From positions 52,501-116,500 of the forward strand of contig QUOL01000013.1 of assembly GCA_009761415.1 (NCBI GenBank): a stretch of DNA of 64,000 nt, given 5' to 3'. The stretch is from Sarcomyxa edulis. Lineage: Eukaryota > Basidiomycota > Agaricomycetes > Agaricales > Mycenaceae. The notes under the pieces are model-generated. The model saw only the letters and a program-made list of their open reading frames with translations. It made no database searches and had not been told where the DNA came from. Positions 1 through 10,838 of this stretch are shown in pieces; positions within the stretch are counted from its first letter, which is position 1; every line of letters begins with the position of its first letter. The translations under genes and the position numbers were made by a program.

Positions 1-152
1 CCCCTCCCTAACCCTTACAACCCTCCATTTGTTTTGGGTTTAGGGCAGGTCTTTGGGCTTTTGACCCTAACCCTAACCCTAACCGTCACGCATCCGTCCC
101 CAAAGTTGGCTCGAACGACGCTAGGATCGATGGGGAGGGTTAGGGTTAGAAA
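1..152. repeat. Degenerate telomere-like repeats
   Basis: Runs of CCCTAA occur around 64-84, and the opposite-strand form GGGTTAGGGTTAG occurs around 136-150. They are separated by unrelated DNA, so this is not a clean terminal array. It is most simply a subtelomeric junction or interstitial telomere tract close to the chromosome end. Confidence 0.75.
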
Positions 153-372
153 GTCGGCGACTGACGCTTCCCCCCCCCCTGAGAGATGTGTCCCTCACAG
201 AGAAGGCGCTCTCTGGGACTTGAGTCGCAGAAAAAGTTCCATGAACGCGCATTAGTGGACACCACCACTCACGCCTCGTGCCGGAAGGAACGCTTCGGTT
301 GCAGATCAGATGGGCTGACACTTTTCAAACAAAAGGGGTGAAAGCCGAAAGATGAAAGCAAAGTAACGGGCA

Positions 373-630
373 GTGCGCGGGTTTAGGAGAATGAGTGAGA
401 TTTGGTCGCAACTCGGCGACGATAACATCTCACCTGGACACACCGCGTATGCTCGCGAAAAGGCCGCTATGTACGCAGCGATGGCAGAAGAGACCGGGGA
501 CCTTTTCGAAAGAGCAGGTGGAACATGGCCTCCAGAAGGTGTTAGTCTTGTTTCTCATGTGCGTAGTTTGCGCCCGAGCACCGAAATCGATTGGGACTCT
601 CTGGAAGAAGAGGAAGCGGAGGCAGACTAG
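373..630 (+). pseudogene. Possible C-terminal fragment of a transposon protein
   Basis: An 85-codon open frame whose pattern (tyrosine/alanine-rich helix, GGTWPPEGVSL, then an RP-ST-IDW-SLEE acidic end) reminds me of the C-terminal tail of large KDZ-type transposases common in mushroom genomes. This is an impression and was not checked by alignment. No intron or upstream exon could be assigned. It lies next to telomere-like repeats and just before an array of palindromic repeats, so a broken transposon remnant is more likely than a free-standing gene. A chance ORF cannot be excluded. Confidence 0.3.
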
Positions 631-664
631 CTGGGTGCAAATGCCACTTTTCATTTATACGCAC

Positions 665-948
665 TCGTTCAAACGGTTCAATGGTTCCAACCGGCGTTCG
701 AACGGGGCATTGATACTTACTGACTGAATACATTCCAAGTCCTTGTGAAATGGATTGAACATGTTCGAACCTGATCAAACCTGATCATAGTGCGCATGGT
801 TCGAACCTATTCAACCTCGTCTCTTCCCTCAGATATGGTTCCAAGTCGTTCGAACCGCCCCTTCGCATCTGCAAGAAAATTTGGTTCGAACCTCGTTTCA
901 ACCGGTTAGATCATACCTGCCATCAAAGATGGCTTGGTTCGAACCGGA
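665..948. repeat. Array of GGTTCGAACC palindromes
   Basis: Several perfect or near-perfect copies of the self-complementary 10-mer GGTTCGAACC (or its core TTCGAA) are scattered over about 280 bp, for example near 690, 750, 799, 850, 885 and 937. This looks like the subterminal binding-site array of a DNA transposon and leads into the transposon end at 1295. Confidence 0.6.
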
Positions 949-1029
949 ACGACTGAAAAGTACACCATGTACTGTCCTTCTAGATAAAGTAGATGTAGTT
1001 CCGTTGTATGTAGAATACTCTGAATTCAA

Positions 1030-1295
1030 TTTCATTTTTGAACTTTCATTTTTGACTTGTGTAAATTGAACAACCAAATTATACAAATTTAGCCAATCCT
1101 ACCTACTTCTCAAGGTTGCATAAGTGATCCTGAGGTAACCTGAGGGTGACCTCAGGTCAACTTAGGAACCAAGAAAATATTCCAATTGAACGGAGGGCTG
1201 GTTGGGATGACTTGAGTGACTTGAGTGACTTGGTGACTTGAGATAACTTAAAGCACTTTGGGATGTCCTAAGACCAAAGTGATTTTTCACGACAT
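1030..1295. mobile_element. End of a TIR transposon (family of 36175)
   Basis: This is homologous, in inverted orientation, to 36175-36440: both contain the run TCCTAAGACCAAAGT, arrays of short GTGACTTGA/TCAAGTCA repeats, the 'GGGCTGGTTGGGATGAC' block and a terminal 11-mer. Here the terminal inverted repeat is degenerate (TTTTTCACGACAT against TTTTTCCTGATG). It marks the right boundary of an old element; the left boundary is not clear and may include the GGTTCGAACC array. Confidence 0.6.
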
Positions 1296-1522
1296 AGGTC
1301 TGGCTTATGTGATTCTGGATCCTCATGCCAATACTACTTCATTGTCATTGTCATCTCTAATTCCAACCTTCTGGAGAACTTTAGAGTGTAACAAAAAGGG
1401 TCGCAGTGCGAGGGCCCTGCTGAAACCATTGTTGAAGGACCCCAACTTGGTGCCTAGCACGATCTTCGGTACTAACAGCGACAAGTACCCATCGTTTAAT
1501 CAAAAAGGAATAATTTTCATTA

Positions 1523-3350
1523 GTGAGTTCCCTTTTTTTTGTCATGTATGTATTATTATTGACGAGTTATGTAGTGCCTCTAGCAGGAACTTTTGTCAAG
1601 ACAGACTTGCTGGATGGGCAACACTCCTGTCTTGCCTCTCGTCTATGGATCGACTTTTCCAAAACCTTTGTGGAAGAAGCAGCAAGAGCATTAGACATCA
1701 ACAATTGTCAGCTCTGTTACTCCTCCTGCTCAGCCCCCCTTCCTACGAACTCCCCTACATCTTCCACTTTTTCTGAGACCTCTGCATTCTCATCGTCCAC
1801 TGCTGCATCTTCTGCTTCCTCTGCATCGTCCACTGCTCCTGCTTATCCTTTGTCCACTGCTGCTCCTTTTTCCTTGTTCACTGCTGCTCCCATACCCTTG
1901 TCCACTGCTGCTTCTGGCTCTTCTCCGACTCCTACAATTGATACAATTCTTTTGACTATGTCCTCTCCAGAGCTCACAGCGACAACCTCTTTGTATCCAT
2001 TTGATCGTCCACTTGAGAGAAGACAAACAGGCCCATCGTATCGTCAGATGAGGTCTGCTATAACACAAAAATTCTGAAGAGTGCAGACTTTGATGGCAAC
2101 ACCTTCACCATTACCTGCCTCACCGAGGAAGCTGGAGCTCGGGCATTCATCTCACATGTCTGGGCATTGCTAGAAGGTGGCTATCCCTCACTGACTAAGA
2201 GAGTGATAGTGAAAAATCTCAATCGTAAAAGCCTGGTATCAAAGTACAGGAAGTTCGTGGTGTAAGTTTTGAATTCTTGTCTTTGTAGGCTGTCATTCTG
2301 ACATTGCTCTAGGGGAAATGGGATAGGTGATGGTCCACAGAGAACAGTCTGGAGCTCGATAATGAAAATTGTTACCCAGGATGCCCGGCACTGGCAAACA
2401 ACAGACGATGGTTTCTTAACACCTGTGTTCTCAACATTAGGACCGACTTCTCATGATTTGGAAAACTTTTGTCTCTACGGGCTCCTCATAAGATTAGCTC
2501 TTATGTGGGACCTCGACTTGCTCCCCATCAACCCAGCCCTCATCATGTTTTTGCTCACTGACCATTGCACAGCCATTCATCACGAAGCCATCACAACAAT
2601 GACTCCTAGTGCTCATAAGCGGCTTTGCTCATGGCCACCAGCCCGTTGACACAATTCATCTTTGTTGTTGGAACCAGGTTAGGTCCTATGAATTTGATCG
2701 TCCAGGCTGGAATCGATGTGAGCCTCTCAGAACTGATCCCTTTGAATCTTTACTCACCGATGTTATGTAGCCCATAGAGCTTGTGGAAGCTGATAGCAGC
2801 CGCATCGATCATGTTCAAGAAATTTTACAGGACTTTGTCATGTTTTGTTCCTCTATCCCGAGGACCCAGCCCAATCACCCAATCTTAGTTGCCCTATCTG
2901 CTGGACTCAACAATGCCATCAGTGCAGAGTCATACCTTTCCGCAGGTGGTGTACCTACTTTTGCAGAGGTTAGCCAGTTCTTCTTATCTTTACAGTGCGA
3001 TATTAACCAAAATTCTTCTAGGTAATGGGCAAGGATGATGCTCCCCGTTTGGCATTGATACAGCCCTGTGCCAGGAGAATACTGGTATCGCCCAATCAGA
3101 TCATAGACAGAGTGATTGATAGTGAGTCCTTGAACGATTATGTAGATACTTGGGCGGCCTGGATGGCGGTGTTCAAACATTATCTCAACGGTCGCGGCCA
3201 TCTCTCCGACAACGACTTTGTCAGTGACTCTGAGATTGCCGAGCAACAATCCTCTCTTGATACTAATGGTCTCCTCTGTAGCCGCACTTTTCTTTCTAGT
3301 GTCACTGGTAGTGAGTATCTGTCATGTGGGGGTGCTGTTATATTTTTGTA
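1523..3350 (+). pseudogene. HECT-like ubiquitin-ligase-related pseudogene
   Basis: A serine/alanine/proline-rich open segment (1523-2077) is followed by pieces that can be read across short introns. One runs from about 2062 to 2262, ending in LVSKYRKFVV. The next (2312-2649) begins NGIGDGPQRTVW and continues through a YGLLIRLAL segment to KRLCSWPPAR. Order and spacing resemble the HECT N-lobe (GDGP-R, F-YG/RL-LAL, LP-P-L--LL). A later piece (about 2675-3025) has an in-frame TAG at 2768 and a HPILVALSAGLN segment. Substrate recruitment or thioester activity cannot be inferred because no catalytic cysteine region is identifiable. The stop and the missing start point to a relic. The family call is tentative. 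Confidence 0.4.
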
Positions 3351-4119
3351 AATTATTTCATCTTGTCTGAACAATCTAATATGCTTTCATTGTCAGGAAA
3401 CGACTCATTTTGGACTTTATTTTTGATCTTATCTTATCTTATCAGGGGGCTATAGTTATTCCTTGGGATATCTTTATTCCTGCTGCTGACTGATGCGATT
3501 ACTAAGGTGCTGCGGAGTTGCATCATCATCTTACTAACGGTGTTCCATTATGTTCCATAGGATTCTATAGCTTACCAATCATGTAATGTAGGTAGATATA
3601 TAAAGGGCGCTATGCACCCTGGGGATCCTCAGTTCGATCTCTCAAGATTACCGCTAATCTAGTGGGAACCTAAGTCATATAACTCCTGTAGTATCTTCTA
3701 TTGCTTCCCTCTCCTCTCTCTCTCCTTCTGTATCTCCTCTCCTCCTCTTTCTCTGTTCTCGTCTTTCGCTCGTGACGCTTCAGTGGCCCGCTGGTCTTGT
3801 ATAGATTGGTGTTGCCCTGACATTCATACAGATCAACTTTGTGACTGTCATCTCAGGACCCGAATGACAGGTCCAGCTTGGGATAAACTCGGTATGCTAT
3901 ATTTCTCTTAAAGGTTCAGCTTGCTGATGGCTGAAGATCCAGGGTTACTATGTCCATGTCTGCACATTGACACTAGATGTCTTGATAAATCATGATACTT
4001 CTGCGATAATCAACAAACAGCTCCCTCAAGATATGTTGGTGATGACCCTGTTTGATATCCCCCCCCCTACCGCTATTACTGGTGGGTTGTTCACTGCTGC
4101 TTAATACTTCCTCTCATTA
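3351..4119. other. No gene recognised
   Basis: About 770 bp between the HECT-like relic and the MITE. It contains a TATATAAAGGGCGC motif at 3597-3610 followed by pyrimidine-rich DNA (3690-3775), suggestive of an old LTR or promoter, but no matching target-site duplication was found. A short open stretch near 3940-4110 could be an exon remnant. Confidence 0.4.
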
Positions 4120-4375
4120 ATGCCAGCTAGTATAGTATTACTTTTCCCCACATGTGTGGTAAAAGTGAAGTGTATAAAATGCCACAAAATAGTACTTCAT
4201 TTGAAGTATTGCTTTTTTTGCTTTATACTTGACTGAAACTGAAGTAAAAGGGCTAGTATTACTATACTGTTCAATTACTACCAATCACTTTCAATGAAGT
4301 ATTACTTGGTTTTTACTATAGTTTTACTTTATAGTAAAGTAAAACTAAAACTATGAAAAAACAAGTGTTTTCAAG

Positions 4376-4438
4376 GGAAATTGAACGAAAGACCTTACAT
4401 TATATAATCAATTATCTACATCACTTACCACTACACTA
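4376..4438 (-). other. tRNA-like Pol III promoter module
   Basis: Read on the minus strand, an A-box-like TAGTGTAGTGG (4428-4438) is followed by a B-box-like CGTTCAATTTCC (4376-4387), with spacing similar to a tRNA gene. No complete cloverleaf can be drawn. It is homologous to the plus-strand module at 4778-4850. Confidence 0.5.
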
Positions 4439-4544
4439 TAAGTGCTTAAATAAATGATAAATATGGTGGATTATATACCACCTCTAAACTGGGATCAAAC
4501 ATATAATTAGGACTAAGTATGTGTGAATGACTAGGATGTTAGCA

Positions 4545-4676
4545 GTTAGGGTTAGAGTTAGGGTTAGGTTAGGGTTATGGTTAGAATAGGATCATAAAAA
4601 AAAAACTAGACCTAATAAGGTTAGGAGGTTAGGGTTAGGGGTTAGGTGGTTAGGGTTAGGGTTAGGGTTAGGGTTG
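4545..4676 (+). repeat. Interstitial telomere-like repeats inside MITE
   Basis: Imperfect and perfect TTAGGG units, ending in four consecutive perfect units near 4652-4674. The tract lies between the two tRNA-like modules of the MITE. Confidence 0.85.
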
Positions 4677-4777
4677 TTGCGTAGAGATTAGAATATATTC
4701 AAGTAATTTAATTGATGACAAACCAATTTTATGCTGGGTATATATTCCCTTATTATTAGTACATATTTAAACTTCTA

Positions 4778-4850
4778 TAGTATAGTGGTAATGAATAGTA
4801 TTGTTGGTTTAGTTTATGTAATCATAAGTCACATGTTCAGGTTCAATTTC
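4778..4850 (+). other. tRNA-like Pol III promoter module
   Basis: A-box TAGTATAGTGG (4778-4788) and B-box GGTTCAATTTC (4840-4850) match the internal Pol III promoter pattern, but the folded tRNA body is degenerate. It faces outward toward the right TIR. Confidence 0.55.
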
Positions 4851-5068
4851 TATCTAGTGCAGTTCTTTTTAATTTTCTCAAGTAATACTACAGAATACTA
4901 CAGTATTACTTCCATTGAAGTTGACCACAAGTCAAGTTAAACTTAATAGTAATACTTTTGTTTTACTAAACTGAAAAGTAATACTACAGTTGAAGTACTA
5001 TTTTGTGGCATTTTATACACTTCACTTTTACCACACATGTGGGGAAAAGTAATACTATATTAGCTGGC

Positions 5069-6936
5069 ATGACTCACGAAGCCTGCAGCTGGAATTGCGA
5101 AGGGGCAGTCTATTCTCCAGGACATAAAGACCTTATGAGAAGAGCATATAAACATCAAAATTGCGGGGTGCTTATGGTACATCAAGATGAGCAAAAAAGG
5201 CATAAACACACTAGTAAAGGTACACCTCATAGGCTGGCTATTATTATATATACATTGACATTTCGACGTTCCTAGAATCCCGAAATCTTGCTTCGATCCA
5301 AATTCAAAGACGCCAAACTCATCCGCGATGCGTTAAGCTCCCTTCTCATCAATGCTAAGGAATTCCATAAAAATCCCATCCTCTTGCCAGAGAGATACAG
5401 AGGTGCGTGTCAGTTTCCTAATCAATATGTTTGCTGCTCATGGAAGCCGGTTGGCGTTGCAGGCACATGATCTCATTTTACGCCCACGAAACAGCAACAA
5501 AGGCCACTCGAATTCCAGAAAGGTTCATGGCTGAAGGTGTGACTGTTGTCGACTTCCTACAACACTTTGTAGGGCAGGGCTAGATGACCCCAAAAGCAGC
5601 AGAGTCTAGATCAATCGACTTGGTAAGTATCATTTATGTCTAAATATTATTTGGATGCTGGTTGACCTATGAGAGTACATGATAGTTTCCCCCCGCGGAT
5701 CTCGACATCATCGACGTTGACGCTGATATCAGTATTGTTGAGAAACAATCTTCCAAGCGCAGACTGTCCAGCACAAGTGAAGGACCACGTCAGTCCAACG
5801 CTCGCAACATCAGGAGAAGTGCCTGACGTACCGCTCCAGTAGTCCCAAGCAAAGCTTTCTCACGGAATCCATTGCTCACCACCTGCTCATTTGTGCGGTT
5901 CAACCACACAGTCTCTAATGGTACCGACATACGTCTGAGTTCTTCCGCAATTATTGAATCAATAATGATTGCTACTACATGGGCGCCTGGATCACCGGGG
6001 TTTATTGGGGAAGGCTCTGCAAAACTGTCATATATGTATGTCCAGATAGACATTGGTACTATTGCATTCGCTGATAAATCTCAACTATAGGCCCGCATTG
6101 GTGATCAAGAGTACGCTCTCGGACAAAGCAGTGCCGTTTCATTCGATGAGAATTCCCGCATGCTCGAGGAAGAGTTCAAAAACCTCATTTACGGAGAGAT
6201 ATTCCGGAAGGACTTCCTCACCTTAGCATCCGAAACTCGGACACCCCTTCCTGGTACGTATAATGTTCTGGTTTTTACTGCAATTATCGTGCTCATGTTG
6301 GACTCTACTAGACTTTGGCTTCAACTTCGAAGATGCTATTCTCGGAACATTGATCATCGAAGAAGGTGGCTCTTTGCCATGTAGTTTCCAATTCTCCAAG
6401 TTTATTGCCACACCGATGTTACCATGTGGTACCATTGACGCTCCTGTCCAGAAGTTTACAGGTAACGATGATGTTGGAGAGCCTCCAAAACGCGGAGAAG
6501 ATTTGACCATGGCATTGCATGCATTCACGCATTTCATGATAGTCTCCACACTCAACAATCTTGTTCTCTGTGACCTACAAGGTACGTAGCTAGTGCTTTG
6601 TCTCTGGATACGCAGCTCATCATTGTGTCATTGTGGAACTGCAGGTCTGTACGGCGCGCAAGGAGTCATGTTCTTGATTGATCCACAATCTCATTTGTTT
6701 GTTCTGATCTCTAGTTATCTATTTCCAGTCTTTAACAATATCATAACAGGTCCAACACTTCTGCGGATGATTGTATCTATTGGGATCAAGGATCGAAGGC
6801 AATCGAACATATTCTTACGCATCATCTAAAGTATTGCAGTAAAAACAAGATCTGCTTGTCCCTTGATCTTCAACACATCGAGTACAAAGGCAATGACACT
6901 AGTTCCTCCGGACAACCTTTACCCAAAAAGCTGTGA
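5069..6936 (+). pseudogene. Alpha-type protein kinase relic
   Basis: Exons joined by short introns give a recognisable alpha-kinase (eEF2K/MHCK class, Ser/Thr phosphorylation) domain. The exon from about 6093 contains RIGDQEYALGQ and ENSRMLEEEFKNLI. The next (6310-6580) has FNFEDAILGTL and ALHAFTHF and ends VLCDLQG, the metal-binding glutamine motif. Then GVMFLIDPQSH corresponds to the family's TDPQIH. The last exon (6751-6936) ends in a cysteine/histidine segment (HHLKYCSKNKICLSL) matching the family's zinc-binding tail. Two in-frame stops (TAG 5581-5583, TGA 5824-5826) break the upstream coding exons and the 5' end is cut by the MITE. Introns are plausible at 5219-5276, 6255-6309, 6582-6644 and 6699-6750. 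The kinase is very likely dead, but the family call is strong. Confidence 0.75.
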
Positions 6937-7172
6937 GTTGACCGCTCCTCAAGGAAAAATGCTGCTGGGATATTACGTGTTGGTGAGTTGGAGTGTTGTG
7001 TTTCTACGAAGCTGCCTCTAACTGTCATCCTAGGCTTTTGAGCACCTATTAGTCTAGATGGAGTACATACCACAAGACCCTATGTCTAACATTGCTCAAT
7101 TATCAAGAGCAAGTTGAATTTCGATGCAACAAACTTTTCAGACAAGTGTGGCGCAAATGTATTAAATTAAGC

Positions 7173-7531
7173 TCAAGCCGGTGTACATGAGGCAGCGAGT
7201 AAAGGTAACATGGCAGTAAAGACTACCCATATGTTTGCTATTGTGAGCTTTGTCACTTTCATAGAACTGTAAGCCACTTCAGCTCGAGCAGCAAACTCCG
7301 AGGTCGAAAATGCCAACAACTCTTCACCACCAAGCTTCTCTTTCATCTCACGAACATCTTCGACTGGTATAGGGAGTAAGCAGTCTCTCCCGCCCCATTT
7401 CAGGTACAACGAGAAGGCCTCGTTACGAGCCATGCCAGATGGGCCCGGCTTTGCAGCATCCTTATGCATTCTGACACTATTGCGGAACTCCATGTAGGTG
7501 CTTAGCTGCTCGTTCAAGAGCTTGGGCCATA
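7173..7531 (-). pseudogene. Truncated conserved fungal ORF
   Basis: On the minus strand an open frame reads DVWPKLLNEQLSTYMEFR, continues through GPSGMARNEAF, KWGGRDCLLPIP and LTIANIWVVFTAMLPLL, and stops at 7173. The W/G/P-rich conserved look suggests the C-terminal part of a family that recurs in mushroom genomes, but I do not know its function. The frame is cut exactly at 7532 by the terminal repeat of a TIR element, so its N-terminal half is missing. Confidence 0.45.
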
Positions 7532-7640
7532 CATCAGGAAAAACTGGTTTGCTCTCAGGTCATCTTAGGGTGCTTTGAGTCATTCTAGGACATCCAGGGC
7601 GCCAGGTCACCTAGGTTAACCTGAGCAGGCCCTGGGTCAC
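7532..7640 (+). mobile_element. TIR-element end (CATCAGGAAAA family)
   Basis: Begins with CATCAGGAAAAACTGG, the same 11-bp terminus as 12231, 18674, 21046 and 36175, followed by CAGGTCATCTTAGGG/CACCTAGGTTAACCTGAG repeats related to 36190-36340. Only this end is identified, so the element is probably truncated. Confidence 0.65.
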
Positions 7641-8125
7641 TTCAAATAAAATCTTTACGAGTCCTTATGTTTACATAAGATAGACTCGTTCTTCACTCCA
7701 CACAGGGCCATTTCTTAACCCCCCCCCCTGTAACGAAAACCGTCGACATGTGGGAAAGTTGATGTCATTGATGTTTTTTGAAAAGTTGTATTGAATACGG
7801 AGAACTCCGCTTCAGTTTGTAGTCTTTTTCGGCTGTTGCCGGGCCTTTTACTGATACTTTTTAACGTTCATTAGATTGTTGAGAGCCAACTCGCGGAAAG
7901 TGGGTATATATGGAAATATCCGAGTTCCGACGGATATACTTCCCTGTGGTTCCAAGTTCGAATCACGTTGTGAGACTTTTTTTTTTCTTTCCTTTCTTCG
8001 ATCCTGTGCATTCTGAGTTTGTGTTTGGAAGATAGCATACCACTCGTTAAATTTCCAGATCATCAAGGACTATGCTGTCTTACGTTGTGGTTTGACCAAT
8101 GGTGTTGAAACTTAATTGGCCTTGT

Positions 8126-8151
8126 TGGACAAAAACAAAAACAAAAACAAA
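8126..8151. repeat. ACAAAA microsatellite
   Basis: Four to five tandem ACAAAA units. No gene is recognised from 7640 to 8500. Confidence 0.7.
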
Positions 8152-8504
8152 AATGGCTATGCAATGACGTAGTTGCTGTCTTTGGATGGTGAGCGCTAGT
8201 TGTATCATAGTATCTTTCGGTCTGTATCTGTCCAGATGCTTGAGTGTGTTATTAGCAATAAACAAGTTTACTCAGGAGTACTCTGTGTCGGAAGTATAAT
8301 TGTATCTGTGCAAAATGAGGGTAGGTCCTCCATTCTGACAACATGCTAAATAATGGTATCTGAGTTCTAGCGCTTGGTGAACAATCTGAAATCGAAGCAA
8401 AAAGGTTTTGGGATTCTGAAGTTTTTGGCACTTTGCAGGTGATCAGGTCTGTAGGGCCATGCAAATTGTATTGGCATTCAGTTTGATCGTTGTTAAATCA
8501 ACCC

Positions 8505-8700
8505 TTGGTGTTGGAAAATTGAGTGTTGTGTTTGAATTGAGTGTTGTGTTCAAATCGAGTGTCGGTGTTCAAATCGAGCCTTGGTGTTCAAATCGAGTGT
8601 TGTGTTCAAATCGAGCCTTGGTGTTCGAATCGAGTGTTGTCTTCAAATCAAGTGTGGGTGTTCAAATCGAGCCTTGGTGTTCCGATGGTTCTACGTTCGA
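8505..8700 (+). repeat. Tandem repeat, unit about 19-21 bp
   Basis: About nine head-to-tail copies of GTGTTCAAATCGAGCCTTG and variants such as GTGTTGTGTTCAAATCGAG. The array ends just before a segment with GTTCGAATCACGTTGTGA plus a poly-T run (8695-8727). A second copy of that segment, also followed by poly-T, lies at 7960-7988, which suggests short retroposon tails. Confidence 0.75.
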
Positions 8701-8729
8701 ATCACGTTGTGAACTTTTTTTTTTTTTTT

Positions 8730-10400
8730 CTTTTTGAAGTTCTTGTGGATTCTGGATTTCTTCTGTTCAGAAGGTAGCTACATCTGAAATATAACCTTGA
8801 TTTTGTGAAAAGAAATTGAATAAATTGCTTCTGTAAGAGCCAGTACCTTTTGCTCTGTATCTGTCCAGGTGATCGAGTGCATTTGTATTGCATGTGTAAT
8901 GTTGGGTGCAAGTGAAGCTCTTGCACCTATCTTGCTTTTCCCTCAGTCAAGTTGAATTATGTATGTTTCTAAAAGTGGTTGACCGTTGCGCAAACCTTTT
9001 TGCCCTGCCCAAAGTCTGCCTCACCGGCCTTCTCGGCGTTCCTGAGGTCACATGACATATCTTTGTGCTCATTGTTGGACGTGACAAGAACGTGTTTTGA
9101 CTTGATTCTCCGTATCTCTGGGTTCATGCAATGCTTATAAATGCATGTTTCAACCCCTAAGGGGCCCAAGAATGTGTATACAGGCAGGAGCAAGGATGTC
9201 TATAAAGTAAAGGAACTTGTAATATGCTGCAAAAGGTCAAGGGTTGGTGAAGGGATAGTACAGTATTCCAAAGTTGTGAAAGACAGACTTAAAAGATAAA
9301 GGAACAGGAGGGGTAGGTAACTCTGCATCTAAATGATCTGTCCCAGGAGAAAGTTCTTGGCTATAAGCTCAGGAAAGTTTAGACTCTGGAAACCAGTAGA
9401 GATAAATGAAATAAATCCAGGAGTATTCCTGGATGCAGATAGACAAAATGAGATAACTCACAAGGACAGTATCAGCCATTGCCTGACTTAGAGGCTCTAT
9501 CAATCAACTCTGGAGCATCTAAAGAGATGAGGGCTAGTCCAGATTTGCTTGTAGAAGAACTAAGAGGGGTTGGGTGATGGTAGGTGCAGGGGAATGCTTA
9601 CCTTACCTGATAAGGAAGCTCTGGAACTTTAGAACCATATGGACAGGCAGTGAGTAATGATATATCCATCTTTTACTAGAATTTAAGTATCAGTGAGAGG
9701 CTCCTTGAAGGCTGAGAGCTTGAGAAAATCAAAAGGAAGATTGAGAATCGGAGATATAGCCTATAGACAAGGAAGATTTGCTGAGGGAAGAGAATTAGAG
9801 TTGAACAGAGGCCAGAGTAGGCTAGCAGAGGACTCAAGGAATGTGGGTTGTTTGGTCTAATAGTCAACTTTTGCGCTCATTGTTTATTTTGTGCTTGTAT
9901 AGAAAATTTGTGCAATAAACTAATGGGCAGTGAGTGCATAGTCAATAGCCCAGAATTGATACTAATTGTGGGATTTCCATGTATTTCCAGATGTTGGTAA
10001 AAAATATACTCTGTCTGATGGGTGAGTAGCAAAGCTGAGAAAACACTGAGAACACCAAGAAGATGCTCAGGAAACAATGAGAAAACACCGAGAAAACACT
10101 AAGAACACTGGGATGTAGTGCATGCTCATTTACAGTGCTTAACCATTTCATATCCACCTATATTTGTTGTCAAATGAATTTCCCTCCAATTCAAAGCATA
10201 AGCTCTAACACTATGACACGCTGTAGAGGTACTTTATGTATTTTTGATAAACCATATTGCAGTTGTGCTCGAATCGAGAATTGAACTCGATTCGAGCGCA
10301 ACCGCGATGCAAAAAAATGTCTGCAAAAATATTATAAAGTTTATGCACAGGCTGGATTCAAACCTGTATGAAGGCGTGAGCTTGAACCGATCACGTGATC
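8730..10400. other. No gene recognised
   Basis: About 1.7 kb of non-coding-looking sequence. It holds short AGAAAACAC(C/T)GAGAA repeats at 10035-10115 and a 40-bp hairpin (TTGTGCTCGAATCGAG facing CTCGATTCGAGCGCAA, 10262-10301). Short ORFs here lack conserved motifs. Confidence 0.5.
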
Positions 10401-10454
10401 GATGACGTGCGAACAAGTGTACTCCACAAAACATACACTTGTTCGCACGTCATC
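10401..10454. repeat. Perfect 21-bp inverted repeat with 12-nt loop
   Basis: Left arm 10401-10421 begins GATGACGTGCGAAC; the right arm 10434-10454 is its exact reverse complement. CACGTGAT motifs flank both arms. A related half-site (TACACTTGTTTGCAGATCAT) recurs near 10730, so these may be remnants of transposon ends. Confidence 0.85.
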
Positions 10455-10501
10455 GAACCACGTGATCTATTCGAGAAGAAAATAACTGCGCTCATGCAGG
10501 A

Positions 10502-10559
10502 GCGAACTCGAACTCTTCGGTCATAATACCGAGAAACTGACAACTTGACCACTAGTCTA
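10502..10559 (-). other. tRNA-like module (SINE-like)
   Basis: On the minus strand, A-box TAGACTAGTGGTCAAG and B-box GAGTTCGAGTTCGC have tRNA spacing. The segment is similar to the module at 13532-13600, pointing to a tRNA-derived short retroposon family. Confidence 0.5.
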
Positions 10560-10838
10560 CAAGATCACATGACACTTTGAACATTTCGTAATCACATCCT
10601 GGGCGGTGTCTCCTATGCCAATATAAAAAAACATTGTTCTAACAGGCTCCAAGGAGGTCTAGTTGTATGCAGGTTATGTGTATAGTCTAGATGGTGTAGC
10701 CAAATATACAAGTATATGATTTCACTCGTACACTTGTTTGCAGATCATAGATTACATGTCATATCACGTGATGTGTCATGTATCGCATTGTTGAAAAGCT
10801 GTGGAGCTTCTTGTTTCATATTTCACTCCCCACTTGTC

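Larger units (their letters stand above)
4120..5070. mobile_element. 951-bp MITE with telomere-repeat core
   Basis: The two ends form a near-perfect terminal inverted repeat of about 79 bp, starting ATGCCAGCTA and ending TAGCTGGCAT; only one mismatch was seen in the outer 78 bp. Beyond that the arms continue as a diverged inverted repeat with many TAATACT/AGTATTA motifs. Inside, in order, are a tRNA-like module on the minus strand, telomere-like repeats, and a tRNA-like module on the plus strand. No transposase is encoded. A target-site duplication was not identified with certainty. The right end abuts the alpha-kinase relic, and the terminal AT plus the next host G form an ATG. Confidence 0.85.

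Noticed and set aside
1..152. True chromosome terminus at the window start
   Set aside because: Telomere units are few, in both orientations and separated by other DNA, so only proximity to an end is supported.
3480..3790. Complete LTR around the TATATAAAGGG motif
   Set aside because: No pair of TG/CA borders with matching 5-bp duplications could be found.
8505..8700. CRISPR-like array
   Set aside because: Units are directly tandem without unique spacers of constant length and the genome is eukaryotic.
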